DNA from: Marinobacter sp. LQ44
Lineage (GTDB): Bacteria; Pseudomonadota; Gammaproteobacteria; Pseudomonadales; Oleiphilaceae
Direction of reading: 5' to 3'
Assembly: GCF_001447155.2 (NCBI RefSeq)
Contig: NZ_CP014754.1
Location: 3,782,001-3,846,000 of the forward strand
Length of the DNA stretch: 64,000 nucleotides
Shown: one piece after another, positions 9,324 to 18,776 of the stretch
Position numbering within the stretch: position 1 is the stretch's first letter
Layout of the letters: every line of letters starts with the position of its first letter
The notes under the pieces: generated by a model
Seen by the model: the letters and a program-made list of their open reading frames with translations, nothing else
Database searches by the model: none
Told to the model about the DNA's origin: nothing
Position numbers and translations under genes: made by a program

Positions 9324-10214
9324 ATGGATCGATTACTGGAAATGCAGACCTTCTGCGCCGTTGTGGAAGCCGGCAGTTTTGTCGCCGCCTCCGAGACCAT
9401 GGGTATGTCCAAGGCTGCGGTGTCGAGGTACATCAACGAGCTGGAATCGCGCCTTACCGTGCGGCTGCTACACCGCACCACCCGGCGGTTGTCCCTGACA
9501 GCGGAAGGGGAGGTGTTTTACGTTCGTTGCCGGGAACTGCTGGCGGGGGTGGAAGAGGCCGAAGCAGAATTGACCTCGCGCACCAGCGTGGCCAAAGGGG
9601 TGCTGCGCATCAACGCACCGGTGAGTTTCGGCATTCGACACCTGGCCCCGCTGTGGGGCGAGTTCCACGCCCGGTTTCCGGATTTGGAACTGAACATCGA
9701 GCTGTCTGATCGCATCGTGGATATCGTTGAAGAAGGCTTTGACCTGGCTATTCGGATTGCCAGCCTGCGAACCTCCACCCTGGTGAGCCGTCGCCTCACC
9801 AATACCCGGCTGATGGTGTGCGCCTCTCCCGAATACATCCGGGCGCACGGTGCACCCGAAACGCCGGAAGACCTGATGCACCACAAGGTCATTGCCTACA
9901 GCAACCTAGCCAGCGGTAACGAATGGCAGTTTCAGGGGCCGGAGGGGCTGGTTAGCACGCGGGTGCGCCCGTGGATGCACGCCAACAACGGTGACACCTG
10001 TTGTGCCGCCGCCGTGGCCCACCAGGGAGTGGTGTACCAGCCGAGCTTCCTGTTGCGTGATGATCTGGACTCGGGCAGGCTGGTGGAGTTGCTGCCGGAA
10101 TACTGCTCTACCGAGCTGGGAGTGTATGCGGTTTATCCCACCCGCAAGTTCGTTACGCCCAAGGTGAGGGCACTGGTGGATTTCCTGGTGGCAACGTTGC
10201 CAGACGCTGTGTAG
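9324..10214 (+). CDS. LysR-family transcriptional regulator
   Basis: A 296-residue regulator. The N-terminal winged helix-turn-helix (about residues 1-60: MQTFCAVVEAGSFVAASETM ... ISRYINELESRL-like) is followed by a periplasmic-binding-like effector domain. The ARTTRRLSLTAEG-type segment, here HRTTRRLSLTAEGEVFY, is typical of the CrgA/AaeR-like subgroup. It is divergent from doxX and the dioxygenase and is its likely regulator. The inducer is unknown. Confidence 0.9.
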   Translation: MDRLLEMQTFCAVVEAGSFVAASETMGMSKAAVSRYINELESRLTVRLLHRTTRRLSLTAEGEVFYVRCRELLAGVEEAEAELTSRTSVAKGVLRINAPVSFGIRHLAPLWGEFHARFPDLELNIELSDRIVDIVEEGFDLAIRIASLRTSTLVSRRLTNTRLMVCASPEYIRAHGAPETPEDLMHHKVIAYSNLASGNEWQFQGPEGLVSTRVRPWMHANNGDTCCAAAVAHQGVVYQPSFLLRDDLDSGRLVELLPEYCSTELGVYAVYPTRKFVTPKVRALVDFLVATLPDAV

Positions 10215-10251
10215 TGCCGCCGTAAATTTACAGTAGCCTGCCGGAGGTGAC

Positions 10252-11529
10252 ATGAAGTTTCCTTCAAGTACCTCGTTTGCCCTCCTGGGTGCCGCCCTGA
10301 TTGCCATCAGCTTCGGGCTGGCTCGTTTTGCCTTCGGCTTGTTCGTGCCGCCGATCCGGGCAGAGCTGGAACTCTCGCCAGACATGATCGGCATCATCGG
10401 CGCGCTTCCCCTCATCAGTTTTATCCTGGCTACCCTGGTCGCGCCGCTGGCGGCTGATCGCTTGGGTGCCCGCAACACGGCGGTGCTGTCTGGTGGCTTT
10501 GGTGCGGTGGGCCTGGTGTTGATCAGCCAGGCGGCGGGCGTTTTGTCGCTGGGTGTGGGCGTAGTCGCTTGTGGTATCTGCACTGGCCTGATGATGCCGG
10601 CACTGACCGCCGCCATGCAGGCGCTGGTAAAACGCTCTCTGCATGGGCGCGTGAGCTCGGTGATGAACGCCGGTACCAGCGTGGGTGTGGTGGTTGCCGC
10701 GTCGGCCATTCTGTTACTGGCCGGGGCCTGGCGTTATGCCTATTTCTCTTTCGCGGTTTTGGCGGTTATCGGGGTGTTGGCAACCTGGTATTTAATCCCC
10801 TCGGTTTCGCGAGTCATGCCGGCGAACGCAGCGCCGCCGCCTGCCATCACTACCCTGCAGTGGGTACGCCTGCTGCGGCTCTCATTGTTCGCCTTCGTGA
10901 TGGGCTTTGTGTCTGCCGCGTACTGGATTTTTGCACCGGACCTGGCGGTTACCGTGGGTGCCTTGCCATCGGGTTCCACCGGCTGGTTGTGGCTGGGGGT
11001 AGGCCTGGCCGGGCTAGGCGGTGCTGTGGTTGCAGACCTTGCCGATCGCAACAACCCACCCATCACCCAGGCGCTGATGCTGATGATGCTGTCTGCCAGC
11101 CTGGCCCTACTGGCCGCCAGCCCCGGCAATATAGTGATTGCGGTGTTTTCCGCCCTGATATTTGGCCTGGCCTACATGAGCCTGACCGGCCTGTACCTGA
11201 TGACCGGCATCCGCCTGCTACCCGGCCGGTTGTCTGTGGGGCCGGTGCTGCCCTTTATATCGGTATCCCTTGGCCAGGCCATCGGCTCGCCCATCGTGGG
11301 TATGTTGGTGAACGAATTCAGTTATGCGGATGCGTTTGCCATGTTTGCCGCCATCGGCATACTGGCGGCACTGCTGTCGCCGCTTTACCCGCGTTCCCTT
11401 GAACAGGGCGCAGAAGAGCAGGGCGAGGACGAAACCGGCTTGCAGGCGGCTTATGATTATCAGTTGCAGACTGAGGAGGGGGAGCCGTATCGGGCCGTCA
11501 AAATCGAGGCTCCGAGTGAGGGCGACTAA
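10252..11529 (+). CDS. MFS transporter, YbfB/YjiJ-like
   Basis: A 425-residue major facilitator with about twelve hydrophobic segments. The start FALLGAALIAISFGLARFAFGLFVPPIR is characteristic of YbfB/YjiJ-type members. A charged cytoplasmic tail of about 40 residues (EQGAEEQGEDE...) ends the protein. GGAGGTGA lies before the ATG. It follows the LysR gene by 37 nt and may be co-transcribed. The transported substrate is not predictable. Confidence 0.82.
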   Translation: MKFPSSTSFALLGAALIAISFGLARFAFGLFVPPIRAELELSPDMIGIIGALPLISFILATLVAPLAADRLGARNTAVLSGGFGAVGLVLISQAAGVLSLGVGVVACGICTGLMMPALTAAMQALVKRSLHGRVSSVMNAGTSVGVVVAASAILLLAGAWRYAYFSFAVLAVIGVLATWYLIPSVSRVMPANAAPPPAITTLQWVRLLRLSLFAFVMGFVSAAYWIFAPDLAVTVGALPSGSTGWLWLGVGLAGLGGAVVADLADRNNPPITQALMLMMLSASLALLAASPGNIVIAVFSALIFGLAYMSLTGLYLMTGIRLLPGRLSVGPVLPFISVSLGQAIGSPIVGMLVNEFSYADAFAMFAAIGILAALLSPLYPRSLEQGAEEQGEDETGLQAAYDYQLQTEEGEPYRAVKIEAPSEGD

Positions 11530-11879
11530 CCATGATCCTGAAGTCGACTAAGGTAAAACGTCTGCGCCATGTTGTTATCTCGGTTTCAGTGAACCACTAC
11601 AATGGCCTTGTGACTGGAGTGACCAGCTTGATAAAGACATCTTTATAAGGCGAATCTAGCAGAGTGCGCACCTATTGGCATCCCGGCATGGGTTTCTGCG
11701 CCATCTGTGAAGCGGAGAAAGCGTAGAGGCTTTCTTGAAATCGAGTGCTGCTGATACACTTTCACCACATATGGAGCGCATGCAACTCTGAAGAGGGTAG
11801 GCATAGGGGGCAGAGTTGCCCATCAAGGAGAGTTCGGGATAGTTTCCCGGGCATCAAGGAAGAAGCAAGGAGCAAAGCC
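11530..11879. other. Intergenic region upstream of the type VI effector
   Basis: This 350-nt stretch has no convincing gene. An open frame starting at 11745 runs into the effector, but it has no ribosome-binding site and a composition unlike the PAAR domain. AAGCAAGGAG just before 11880 is the likely ribosome-binding site. I could not find a strong sigma-70 promoter. Confidence 0.5.
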
Positions 11880-13631
11880 ATGAGCGGCAAGAAAGTTGTG
11901 CTGTTGGGGGATCTAGGTACCGACCATGAGGGTTTCCCGCCCACCCCGGTAATCAATGGTTCCCCGAATGTATTCATCGACGGCAAGCCCGTCGCTCGGG
12001 TAGGCGATCAGCTTGCCCCGCACTCCAAACCCAAGCATTCCCCTCATCCGCGTACTATCGCTTCCGGTTCAAGCACGGTTTTCATTAACGGGTTACCCGT
12101 TGCCACAACCGGTGGTGCGATTTCCTGTGGTGGCGTCACCATTGGCAGCAGTAGCGTGGTGGTAGGCGATACCCATGCGCCATTGCCATTCTCTGGTGTT
12201 TCGGGGGCAAATTCTCACTCTGCGCCTTTGAGCTCAGAATCCAGTACAGCAGAAACACACACAAACGGCATGCAGGCCTCTTCCGGGGCGCAGCTGCGCA
12301 GTAGCACCTCCAGCCACGCAGGTGGAAGAGGTGGCTCAGCCGCAACCCCTTCTCAGGCCTACAAGGATATTGATGAGTCTGGCAAAACCCTTCGCCTGGG
12401 GGTGTTTTTTGATGGCACTGGCAACCATCGGGGCAATGACCAGATCCTGGCGAACCGCGATGTGACGAATGTGGCGAAGTTGTATAACTTATACCGTGAC
12501 GATGGCGTTGGTAGTGGCCATCGGGCGATTTATATTAAAGGCCCTGGGACTATCGACGGCAAGCACACTCCGGATGGCTTTGAGGCCTCGGAGGACCTCA
12601 TGGGCCTGGGTTTGGGCATTGGGCCCGAAGGGGGCCATGACAGGATAGAGATTGCGATTACAAGGATGCGAGATGAAATCCATGCTGGGGATTACAACGA
12701 AGTGGTCTTCGATGTATTCGGCTTCAGCCGTGGCGCGGCCCTGGCCCGGCATTTTGTCAATCTGATCAATGAACAACCGGAAACGGTCCTGCTGCCCCAG
12801 TTTAAGGGTGCCTCTTTGTTCTCCCCAATGGTTGGCGTTACACCCGTACCCGCTTTCCCGTCTGGTGTGAAGGTGCGGCTCAATTTTGTTGGCCTGTTTG
12901 ACACTGTGGGTAGTTTTTACCTACCTGGAGACAACGCCAACCTGGACTTTAACCTGAACCTTTCACCCGGCAGTGCAGACCAAGTGGTGCACCTTACGGC
13001 CCATCATGAGATCCGCAAGAATTTCCCGTTGAGTAGCATTATGGATGCCAACGGTAATGGGCCATCACACTTTACAGAAATTGCAGTACCGGGTGCCCAT
13101 TCCGATGTGGGTGGCGGTTATGAAAACCCGGACAAAGGCTTCGAGAATATTGAGAAGATCGTTCTGGGCATCCACTCGGGTCTTGCGGACGGCGGCCATA
13201 CTCAGCGCACAGCGATTCCACAGCTTGAGGCGAAGTACGCGCGCCCAGGCCGGACTGTGGTGGCGGTGCCACAGCCAAACGGCGATATCCACGTGCAGGA
13301 GCGTAGGCGTACCCGTAAGGAATTGGCTATCTATAACCTGCATCGGATGTACGAATTCGCGTTGCAGAGCGACGTGCCACTCAGGCAGATGAATACCAAC
13401 AATAAGGACTTTCAAATCCCCCAAGACTTGCGGGCCGCGCTGAGCAGTTGGCATACAAGTGAGGGATCACTTTCTGCGTTAAGAGATTACCTGGGTGGAT
13501 ATATCCACACTTCTGACAGCATCTACCGGCTTGGTTTGGAGCCGGAACCCTCCGGTAATCGAAGTGTGTTTTTCAACCGGCCAACTAAAGCCATAACCCC
13601 GCTCAGGAAAGGAGTTGCTCATGCGCAATAA
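11880..13631 (+). CDS. PAAR-domain type VI secretion lipase effector (DUF2235, Tle1-like)
   Basis: A 583-residue predicted antibacterial effector. Residues 1-110 form a PAAR-like (DUF4150) domain with repeated GSSTVFINGLPVA-type hairpins, expected to cap the VgrG spike. After an Ser/Ala-rich linker (about 110-155), an alpha/beta hydrolase DUF2235 domain follows: GVFFDGTGNH, the nucleophile elbow VFGFSRGAAL, and the acid region PGAHSDVGGGY. These match Tle1-type phospholipases that attack a rival's membrane. The start at 11880 is chosen for its AGGAG site. The stop overlaps the next gene by 11 nt. Confidence 0.85.
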   Translation: MSGKKVVLLGDLGTDHEGFPPTPVINGSPNVFIDGKPVARVGDQLAPHSKPKHSPHPRTIASGSSTVFINGLPVATTGGAISCGGVTIGSSSVVVGDTHAPLPFSGVSGANSHSAPLSSESSTAETHTNGMQASSGAQLRSSTSSHAGGRGGSAATPSQAYKDIDESGKTLRLGVFFDGTGNHRGNDQILANRDVTNVAKLYNLYRDDGVGSGHRAIYIKGPGTIDGKHTPDGFEASEDLMGLGLGIGPEGGHDRIEIAITRMRDEIHAGDYNEVVFDVFGFSRGAALARHFVNLINEQPETVLLPQFKGASLFSPMVGVTPVPAFPSGVKVRLNFVGLFDTVGSFYLPGDNANLDFNLNLSPGSADQVVHLTAHHEIRKNFPLSSIMDANGNGPSHFTEIAVPGAHSDVGGGYENPDKGFENIEKIVLGIHSGLADGGHTQRTAIPQLEAKYARPGRTVVAVPQPNGDIHVQERRRTRKELAIYNLHRMYEFALQSDVPLRQMNTNNKDFQIPQDLRAALSSWHTSEGSLSALRDYLGGYIHTSDSIYRLGLEPEPSGNRSVFFNRPTKAITPLRKGVAHAQ

Positions 13632-14211
13632 CATCACGGCAAGGGTAGCCTTTTCATTTCTATTGCTGGTCTTGGTAACAGCTTGCTCCTCGGAACCTCG
13701 CGAGTACGACTTTGCCGTGTCTGTGGCGGGAGGGCCTGAAGGGTGGCCTGTTTGGGTAAAGCAAGTTGAGTTCGATGGAGTGTGGACTGTTGGCGCTGGC
13801 TCCTTGGGTGGAGGCTTTGACCAAAGGCCTCCTGGAGGGAAGGTGTCAATTATCTACCCCAAAAAGGCGCCTCGTTCCGTATATGCGCAATGGTTTTCCT
13901 ACCGGACTCAGACGTTCTATGAAGTTACCTTCTCGCTACCCGAGGATCTTGATGACAAGTTGCGTAAGTGGTATCGGGACTACCCGCTTGATGACTACAA
14001 CCATACTCTGATTGTTGGGTTTTCGGGTAAGGGGGAAGCGCTTGCTTGGTGGAAAGCTTTCTGCTCTACCTGCAACTATGATCGCAGCCACGATTTCCAC
14101 ACGCCGCTGGTCGAAAACGTCCAAGCCGAAGTGGCCGAAGGGGACCCAAGCGGCTACCGATTGCAAACTCAGGAGTTGATTGATGAGGGAAGTATGCCGT
14201 CGCCGTGGTAG
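13621..14211 (+). CDS. DUF2931-like lipoprotein, probable immunity protein of the lipase effector
   Basis: A 196-residue protein with a lipoprotein signal peptide (hydrophobic stretch, then LVTACSS with the lipobox cysteine near residue 22). The segment VYAQWFSYRTQTFYEVTFSL resembles DUF2931. It overlaps the lipase effector by 11 nt and has AGGAAAGGAG before the ATG. A membrane-anchored periplasmic protein encoded directly after a membrane-attacking effector is the standard layout for Tle/Tli pairs, so immunity is the likely role. This is inferred from context, and the family call is from memory of the motif. Confidence 0.68.
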   Translation: MRNNITARVAFSFLLLVLVTACSSEPREYDFAVSVAGGPEGWPVWVKQVEFDGVWTVGAGSLGGGFDQRPPGGKVSIIYPKKAPRSVYAQWFSYRTQTFYEVTFSLPEDLDDKLRKWYRDYPLDDYNHTLIVGFSGKGEALAWWKAFCSTCNYDRSHDFHTPLVENVQAEVAEGDPSGYRLQTQELIDEGSMPSPW

Positions 14212-14393
14212 TCGTTTCATCGGCAACAGTCCCTGACCCACCGATGGAACGACCGGTCAGGGTGTGGTTTAGAGCCACGTAAGAGAGTCCGTTTCTGCCG
14301 TGAGTGCCCGACAGCTCGGCGAGGCTGAAGAAGCAGGCGCTCTCGCTCATGATCTTAGTGTAGCCGCTGCCGCGGTCAAGAAAACACTATTGC
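14212..14393. other. Intergenic region after the immunity gene
   Basis: These 182 nt hold no gene I can support. A partial palindrome (CCCTGACC around 14231 and GGTCAGGG around 14254) may be the terminator of the effector-immunity operon. Short open frames on the minus strand lack ribosome-binding sites. Confidence 0.35.
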
Positions 14394-14651
14394 CTATCGT
14401 TTCCGAGAAGGCTCATGTGTGTTAGCAGATTCTGCCTGAAGGCGCTCCACCAGCCACACTTTGATGATTGATTGGCGGGTAACGCCAATGCGCGCAGCCT
14501 CACGATCCAAAGACTCGACAACCCAAGCCGGGAAATCGACGTTGATTCGCTTTTGTTCCTGATTAACGCGGCGAGCAGAGGACAGGTCCAGATCATCAAT
14601 AATATCTTCCTGACCTTCCTCAAATTTTTTGTCGAAGTCTTTAGCTTTCAT
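14394..14651 (-). CDS. brnA: BrnA-type antitoxin
   Basis: An 85-residue ribbon-helix-helix protein. The core QKRINVDFPAWVVESLDREA then RIGVTRQSIIKVWLVERL matches BrnA/DUF4415 antitoxins, which bind the toxin and repress their own promoter. I use the ATG at 14651 because AAGGAGG lies 9 nt upstream; an in-frame start 9 nt earlier is less likely. It overlaps the 3' end of the toxin gene by 11 nt, the standard toxin-first order for this family. Confidence 0.88.
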   Translation of the reverse strand: MKAKDFDKKFEEGQEDIIDDLDLSSARRVNQEQKRINVDFPAWVVESLDREAARIGVTRQSIIKVWLVERLQAESANTHEPSRKR

Positions 14652-14904
14652 AGAGCTCAACCTCCTTCTTGCGGGAACGCCTGACTGAAATCAGACGAAT
14701 ACGAGCATCCCTGTATGTGACGACAGCCGACCAGTGCTTTTCACCAATCTTGCCGATTAGCAAAAACCGCTGCTCATCCTCTGATTTTGCGCGGATCTCC
14801 AGCAGGTATGGATCTTTCCACAGCCTCTGTGCAGCAACGAAATCAATACCGTGCTTATCCAGATTGGCCTGGCTTTTTGCTTCGTCGAATTCAAATTCAC
14901 CCAT
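14641..14904 (-). CDS. brnT: BrnT-type ribonuclease toxin
   Basis: An 87-residue protein with the BrnT pattern: FEFDEAKSQANLDKHGIDF at the start, DEQRFLLIGKIGEKHWSAVVTY in the middle, and IRLISVRRSRKKEVELYE at the end. BrnT is a RelE-like RNase that stops translation when BrnA is lost. It is the first gene of the pair and lies in the accessory segment next to the effector and two insertion sequences, fitting a mobile origin. Confidence 0.9.
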   Translation of the reverse strand: MGEFEFDEAKSQANLDKHGIDFVAAQRLWKDPYLLEIRAKSEDEQRFLLIGKIGEKHWSAVVTYRDARIRLISVRRSRKKEVELYES

Positions 14905-15036
14905 GAGTACAAATTATTCCTTTTTTACTCAGACAGCAAGATCTGGAAAGTAGCTGTAGATCTGAGCCCGCAGCATGCGCGGCCTTGGAATGAAGGCGAA
15001 GCCGCATAGGAAAAGACGTCGTCGCACCTGCGATGG

Positions 15037-15522
15037 TTATACCGATTCATAGTCACTCGGATGATTAAGCTCACGCTTTTTCCCCTTGAACGCCTCATAG
15101 AGCGCCCGATGGCGACGGAGCCCGTATTCGTCTGAACGGGTTTCATAGGCAGCCACCCATTCGATTAGATTATCCAGGTTTTCATCCTGCTCTTCCTTCG
15201 AGCTGAATTTCTCTGGCTCCCAGGGGCGTGAGCGACAATGAGCGATACAAACCTCAACCCCGGGATTCAGAAAAATGAGCTCGTCACACTCGCACAGAAT
15301 CGGCTCGATGATGTCTGCGTAACAGCCTTCAATTATCCAGCACTTATTATCGGCAATAAAATGCCTTACATCCTTGATGCTATCTTGGATCGGGCGTCGC
15401 TGCGCCCCATTGTGAAATGCCACTTCATCAAGAGAAAGGCGAGGGGCTGGGTGTTTGGCAATTAATCTCTTCGCGAGAGTGCTTTTACCAGAGCCAGCAT
15501 TTCCAAGAAGTATCGTTCTCAC
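15037..15522 (-). CDS. Small P-loop nucleoside kinase-like ATPase
   Basis: A 161-residue protein with a Walker A at the very N-terminus (LLGNAGSGKSTLAKRL) and an adenylate-kinase/shikimate-kinase-like layout: DEVAF after the first strand, and WIIEGCYADIIEPIL followed by ELIFLNPGVEVC. Similar proteins are annotated as AAA-family ATPases or DNA topology modulation FlaR-like kinases. The substrate is unknown. It stands alone in the accessory segment. Confidence 0.7.
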   Translation of the reverse strand: MRTILLGNAGSGKSTLAKRLIAKHPAPRLSLDEVAFHNGAQRRPIQDSIKDVRHFIADNKCWIIEGCYADIIEPILCECDELIFLNPGVEVCIAHCRSRPWEPEKFSSKEEQDENLDNLIEWVAAYETRSDEYGLRRHRALYEAFKGKKRELNHPSDYESV

Positions 15523-15599
15523 GGCGCTGTTCCTTCCTGGGTAACGCGTCGGTTTGGAGCCGCGGAGCGGCGGAAAATCGGTTGGACTTCCCCCACTGG

Positions 15600-15819
15600 T
15601 TATGAGTTGTTTCGATTTCTAGCGGCAATGCTTTTACATTCTGCATGAATTTCGACCAAGTTAGGCGGAACCTTGTACGAAATTGCAACCTTTTTGTCGA
15701 ATGTAGGCAGAGGGTTATAAATAGGTCCTATCAAATGGTCAAATTCAAGACTAAGCAATAATAATGCTCTGTACGCTTTGTGAACCGACGCCTCGAATTC
15801 TCGTGATCGTTTCTCTAAA
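15600..15819 (-). pseudogene. 3' remnant of an unknown gene truncated by IS3
   Basis: A minus-strand frame of 72 codons (LEKRSREFEASVHKAYRALL... to ARNRNNS) runs out of the left end of the IS3 element. The only start codon in frame, at 15872, lies inside the insertion sequence, so about 17 N-terminal residues would be encoded by it. The rest looks like the C-terminus of a gene whose 5' part was lost. No matching 5' part is visible to the right of the IS. I do not recognise the family. Confidence 0.55.
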
Positions 15820-15886
15820 TGTAGTGGTTCAATGATTCCGGACACCAACGTAGGTGGTAATATCACCACCATAAACGAGGTGTCTG

Positions 15887-17049
<1,163 letters not shown>

Positions 17050-17136
17050 CCACTACACTTGCAATAACGCTACGCAAAACGAAGCGCGCTACATGATCAC
17101 GAATTCCCCAGAGCGCAGTCTGCCTACACGACAGAA

Positions 17137-17146
17137 AAACCCGGCA
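17137..17146 (-). terminator. Distal arm of the terminator split by IS1182
   Basis: Read on the minus strand, the acyl-CoA synthetase gene is followed by AAAACCCGGC (18749-18740), then the IS, then TGCCGGGTTTTTCTG (from 17146 down). Removing the IS and one CTAG rebuilds a stem of AAAACCCGGC with GCCGGGTTTT, a CTAGT loop and a T-run: a standard intrinsic terminator. The two arms are now 1.6 kb apart. Confidence 0.65.
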
Positions 17147-18739
17147 CTAGGAGTCTGCGCGGCAGAAGCCCGTTTCTGGCATAATAAACCGAAAATTTTT
17201 CGGCAACAGGACGTCTGATGGGAACCACTTTCCGCCCGTACTCGCCCGACCAGGAATTGCTCCTTCCCCCAAGCCTGAACGAGTGGCTGCCTGATGGCCA
17301 CCTGGCCTATTTTGTCAGTGATGTTGTCGAGGAGCTGGATTTGAGTGCGTTTTACGCCCGCTACGAAGGCAACGGTCGGCGTAACTCGCCGTTCGATCCG
17401 CGGATGATGCTGAAGGTTCTTATTTACGCCTACGCCACCGGCGTATTCTCCTCACGCAAGATTGCCCGGAAGTTGGAGGAAGACGTCGCCTTTCGGGTTC
17501 TGGCTGCGGGTAATTTTCCCAAGCACCGCACGATCTGTGATTTCCGCAAACACCATCTGGTCGCCTTCAAGGCCATCTTCATTCAAGTCGTACGGATTGC
17601 CCGGGAGGCGGAGCTGATCACGCTGGGAACACTGGCGATTGATGGCACAAAGATTCGGGCTAATGCCAGTAAGCACAAGGCCATGAGCTATGGCCGCATG
17701 GGCGAGGAAGAAGATCGTTTATCGAAAGAGATCGATGGGCTATGTCGTCAGGCCCGTCGAACGGATGAGTCGGAAGATCGGCAGTTCGGCCCGGACCAGC
17801 GGGGTGATGAGCTACCTGAGGAGTTGCAGTACCGACAGGCGCGACTGGACAAGATCCGCGCTGCCAAGGAGAAGTTGGAAGCGGATCAGAAAGCGCGGGA
17901 TGCCGCCAAAGGCCGGCACCCGGACGATGACCGCCGCCCACCCCGCGGTGGCCGGAACTTCAAGCGAGATTACGGGGTGCCGGACGACAAAGATCAAAGC
18001 AACTTTACCGACCCGCAAAGCCGGATTATGAAAACGGCGGATGGGTTCCAGCAATGCTACAACGGCCAGTTGGCCGTGGACGGTGAATTCCAACTGATTG
18101 TCGCTAATCATCTGGGCAGCAATGCCAGTGATCAGGGGCGCCTGATACCGCTACTGGATGACGTGAAAGACATCCTGAAAACCTATCCGAAACAATGCCT
18201 GGCCGATGCCGGTTACCGTAAAGAAGACGACTTACAGTCCCTGGAGGACAAAAGGATCGACGGTTATGTTTCGCTGCGTCGGGAAGGGAAAAAGAGCGCA
18301 GAGATAGACGCGAGCGGTTATCCAGCCACGTCACGGATGGCCGAGAAGCTGGCCACCGCGACGGGGCGTTCGGTTTACGCCCGGCGCAAGCATCTGGTTG
18401 AGGCGGTTAATGGCTGGATCAAGCATATTCTGGGCTTCCGGCAGTTCAGCCTGAGGGGGCTTAATGCCGTGCAAGGCGAATGGGATCTGGTCTGCCTGTC
18501 GCTTAACCTCAGGCGGATGAGTTCGCTGATGAGGCTGACATAGGCGATCTGAGGCGGCGTGCTGGGCCGTGCTGAGTGGTCGGGCTACGGTTGTGAGCTT
18601 GCCTATAACCGTCTTGATTGCCTGAATAGAAAATCGTGACTCTATCCGGTTGGATACTGCGCCTATACTCTCGGGCACAACCGTGATTCGGCGCGGCGGA
18701 GGCACTTGCTCAAAACACTTCTGCCGCGCAGACTCCTAG
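17147..18739 (+). mobile_element. IS1182-family insertion sequence inside a terminator
   Basis: The element is bounded by perfect 18-bp inverted repeats starting GAGTCTGCGC (17151-17168 and 18718-18735), each flanked by CTAG (17147-17150 and 18736-18739), the likely 4-bp target duplication. The element proper is 1,585 bp with one transposase gene. Outside it, complementary arms CCCGGC and GCCGGG remain on either side, so it landed in the loop of a hairpin terminator. The ends and the transposase are intact, so this copy may be active. Confidence 0.88.
17218..18543 (+). CDS. IS1182-family transposase
   Basis: A 441-residue DDE transposase. The N-terminus (MGTTFRPYSPDQELLLPPSL) and the DUF772 segment (FDPRMMLKVLIYAYATGVFSSRKI) are characteristic of the family. 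Catalytic candidates are the aspartate in LAIDGTKIRANASK, the aspartate in LADAGYRKEDD and the glutamate in HLVEAVNGWIKHILGFRQF. A charged insertion rich in Arg and Asp lies at about residues 160-260. No frameshift or stop is seen. Confidence 0.92.
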   Translation: MGTTFRPYSPDQELLLPPSLNEWLPDGHLAYFVSDVVEELDLSAFYARYEGNGRRNSPFDPRMMLKVLIYAYATGVFSSRKIARKLEEDVAFRVLAAGNFPKHRTICDFRKHHLVAFKAIFIQVVRIAREAELITLGTLAIDGTKIRANASKHKAMSYGRMGEEEDRLSKEIDGLCRQARRTDESEDRQFGPDQRGDELPEELQYRQARLDKIRAAKEKLEADQKARDAAKGRHPDDDRRPPRGGRNFKRDYGVPDDKDQSNFTDPQSRIMKTADGFQQCYNGQLAVDGEFQLIVANHLGSNASDQGRLIPLLDDVKDILKTYPKQCLADAGYRKEDDLQSLEDKRIDGYVSLRREGKKSAEIDASGYPATSRMAEKLATATGRSVYARRKHLVEAVNGWIKHILGFRQFSLRGLNAVQGEWDLVCLSLNLRRMSSLMRLT

Positions 18740-18776
18740 GCCGGGTTTTGAGGGGTGCGAATGGAGTTACGGAGGG

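Noticed and set aside
14212..14350. Minus-strand 94-codon frame after the immunity gene
   Set aside because: It overlaps the immunity gene, lacks a ribosome-binding site and shows no recognisable motif.
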